NCBI RefSeq assembly: GCF_021535045.1
Contig: NZ_CP091056.1
Location: 124,001 to 188,000, forward strand
Reading direction: 5' to 3'
DNA: 64,000 nucleotides
Source of the DNA: Ornithinimicrobium sp. INDO-MA30-4
GTDB lineage: Bacteria > Actinomycetota > Actinomycetes > Actinomycetales > Dermatophilaceae
In this document: piece after piece, positions 63,693 to 64,000 of the stretch
How the letters are laid out: each line of letters opens with the position of its first letter
Numbering within the stretch: the first letter of the stretch is position 1
Program-made: the position numbers and the translations under genes
Notes under the pieces: model-generated
The model's database searches: none
Seen by the model: the letters and a program-made list of their open reading frames with translations, nothing else
Told to the model about the DNA's origin: nothing

Positions 63693-64000
63693 GTGACGGA
63701 GATTGAGACCAATTCTGAGCTGCTGCCTGCGGTCGAGCGACTGCGGGTAGCGATGGGGGCTGTCCGTCTCCCGCTTGACCTGCCAGAAGTGGACCAAGCC
63801 CGGCAATCCCGGTCGGCGCTGCTGCAGCAGTTTGACGACTATGTTTTGCCCAGGCTGCGTTCGCTCGACGCGCCGCTGCTCTGCGTCGTTGGCGGGTCTA
63901 CCGGAGCCGGCAAATCGACACTGGTCAACAGCGTCATTGGCGAGGTCGTCACTCGCACCGGCGTGCTGCGGCCGACGACCCGCGCGTCTGTGCTGGTGCA
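63693..64000 (+). CDS. dynamin-like/GTPase protein, N-terminal part (runs off window)
   Basis: The open frame from GTG 63693 reaches the right edge. After an N-terminal helical region (PAVERLRVAMGAVRLPLDLP) comes a P-loop VVGGSTGAGKSTLVNSVIGE and VLRPTTRASVLV (G2-like Thr). This fits the dynamin-family or Era-like GTPases that often occur as adjacent pairs in actinobacteria. Only about 100 residues are visible. Confidence 0.82.
   Translation, partial: MTEIETNSELLPAVERLRVAMGAVRLPLDLPEVDQARQSRSALLQQFDDYVLPRLRSLDAPLLCVVGGSTGAGKSTLVNSVIGEVVTRTGVLRPTTRASVLV

Overview
The window is a 64 kb piece of an actinobacterial (Actinomycetota) chromosome, GC-rich by eye. The assignment rests on several points. 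The maltosyltransferase pathway cluster (glgE-treS-mak-glgB) is typical of the phylum. The gene order etfB-etfA-cysteine desulfurase-mnmA-MetE-like-ligA-gatC-gatA-gatB is the one familiar from mycobacteria and relatives. There are also a CmtR-type metal sensor, an efeUOB iron system with a DtxR-like box, and a c-di-AMP (ydaO) riboswitch in front of an NlpC/P60 hydrolase. I cannot name the genus. No rRNA, CRISPR, insertion sequence, prophage or origin was seen.

Technical warning: a large share of the longer genes, including essential ones (gatA, gatB, ligA, mnmA, murI, rph), are split by single-base shifts. Where the expected codons can be reconstructed, the shift is nearly always a homopolymer run one base too short. 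I read these as sequence errors, not pseudogenes. I give each such gene as one span across its fragments and note the breaks.

Layout. 1-13 kb: alpha-glucan metabolism. GlgE, TreS, maltokinase and GlgB (partial) run leftward; GlgP runs rightward; GlgX and an MFS transporter run leftward. 12.9-18.5 kb: a YbjN-like protein, enoyl-CoA hydratase, EtfBA, cysteine desulfurase and MnmA. 18.5-20.5 kb: an accessory patch with a glycine-rich fragment, a DUF2087 protein, a DM13-domain fragment and a lipoprotein, placed inside the otherwise conserved order. 20.6-28 kb: MetE-like protein, LigA, DinB-like protein, membrane glutaredoxin and GatCAB. 28-38 kb: NlpC/P60 with riboswitch, flavin-type oxidoreductase, YaeQ, formylglycine-generating enzyme, 2-hydroxyacid dehydrogenase, SixA, IlvE, isochorismatase-like hydrolase, PadR with a HAAS membrane protein, and a FAH-family hydrolase. 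38-45 kb: MurI, an MBL hydrolase, a membrane molybdopterin oxidoreductase, RNase PH, RdgB, ThrC and ThrB. 44.9-50 kb: CmtR with a metal P-type ATPase, tRNA-Leu, PGPGW protein, Bcp, DUF3618 protein and CorA. 49.9-55.5 kb: a DUF4956/VTC/DUF4353 module, then Kbl-Tdh. 55.6-64 kb: tRNA-Lys, YihY, tRNA-His, Orn, PrsW, a T-protein TyrA that looks enterobacterial, tRNA-Arg, EfeUOB and the start of a dynamin-like GTPase.

Many transcription units here begin with a TAnnnT hexamer 6-8 nt before the start codon and have no usable Shine-Dalgarno. This points to widespread leaderless mRNAs and was used to choose several starts. The most unusual local elements are the VTC-type polyphosphate polymerase module with a hairpin that could mask its ribosome binding site, the E. 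coli-like chorismate mutase/prephenate dehydrogenase, and the accessory surface-protein patch at 18.5-20.5 kb.
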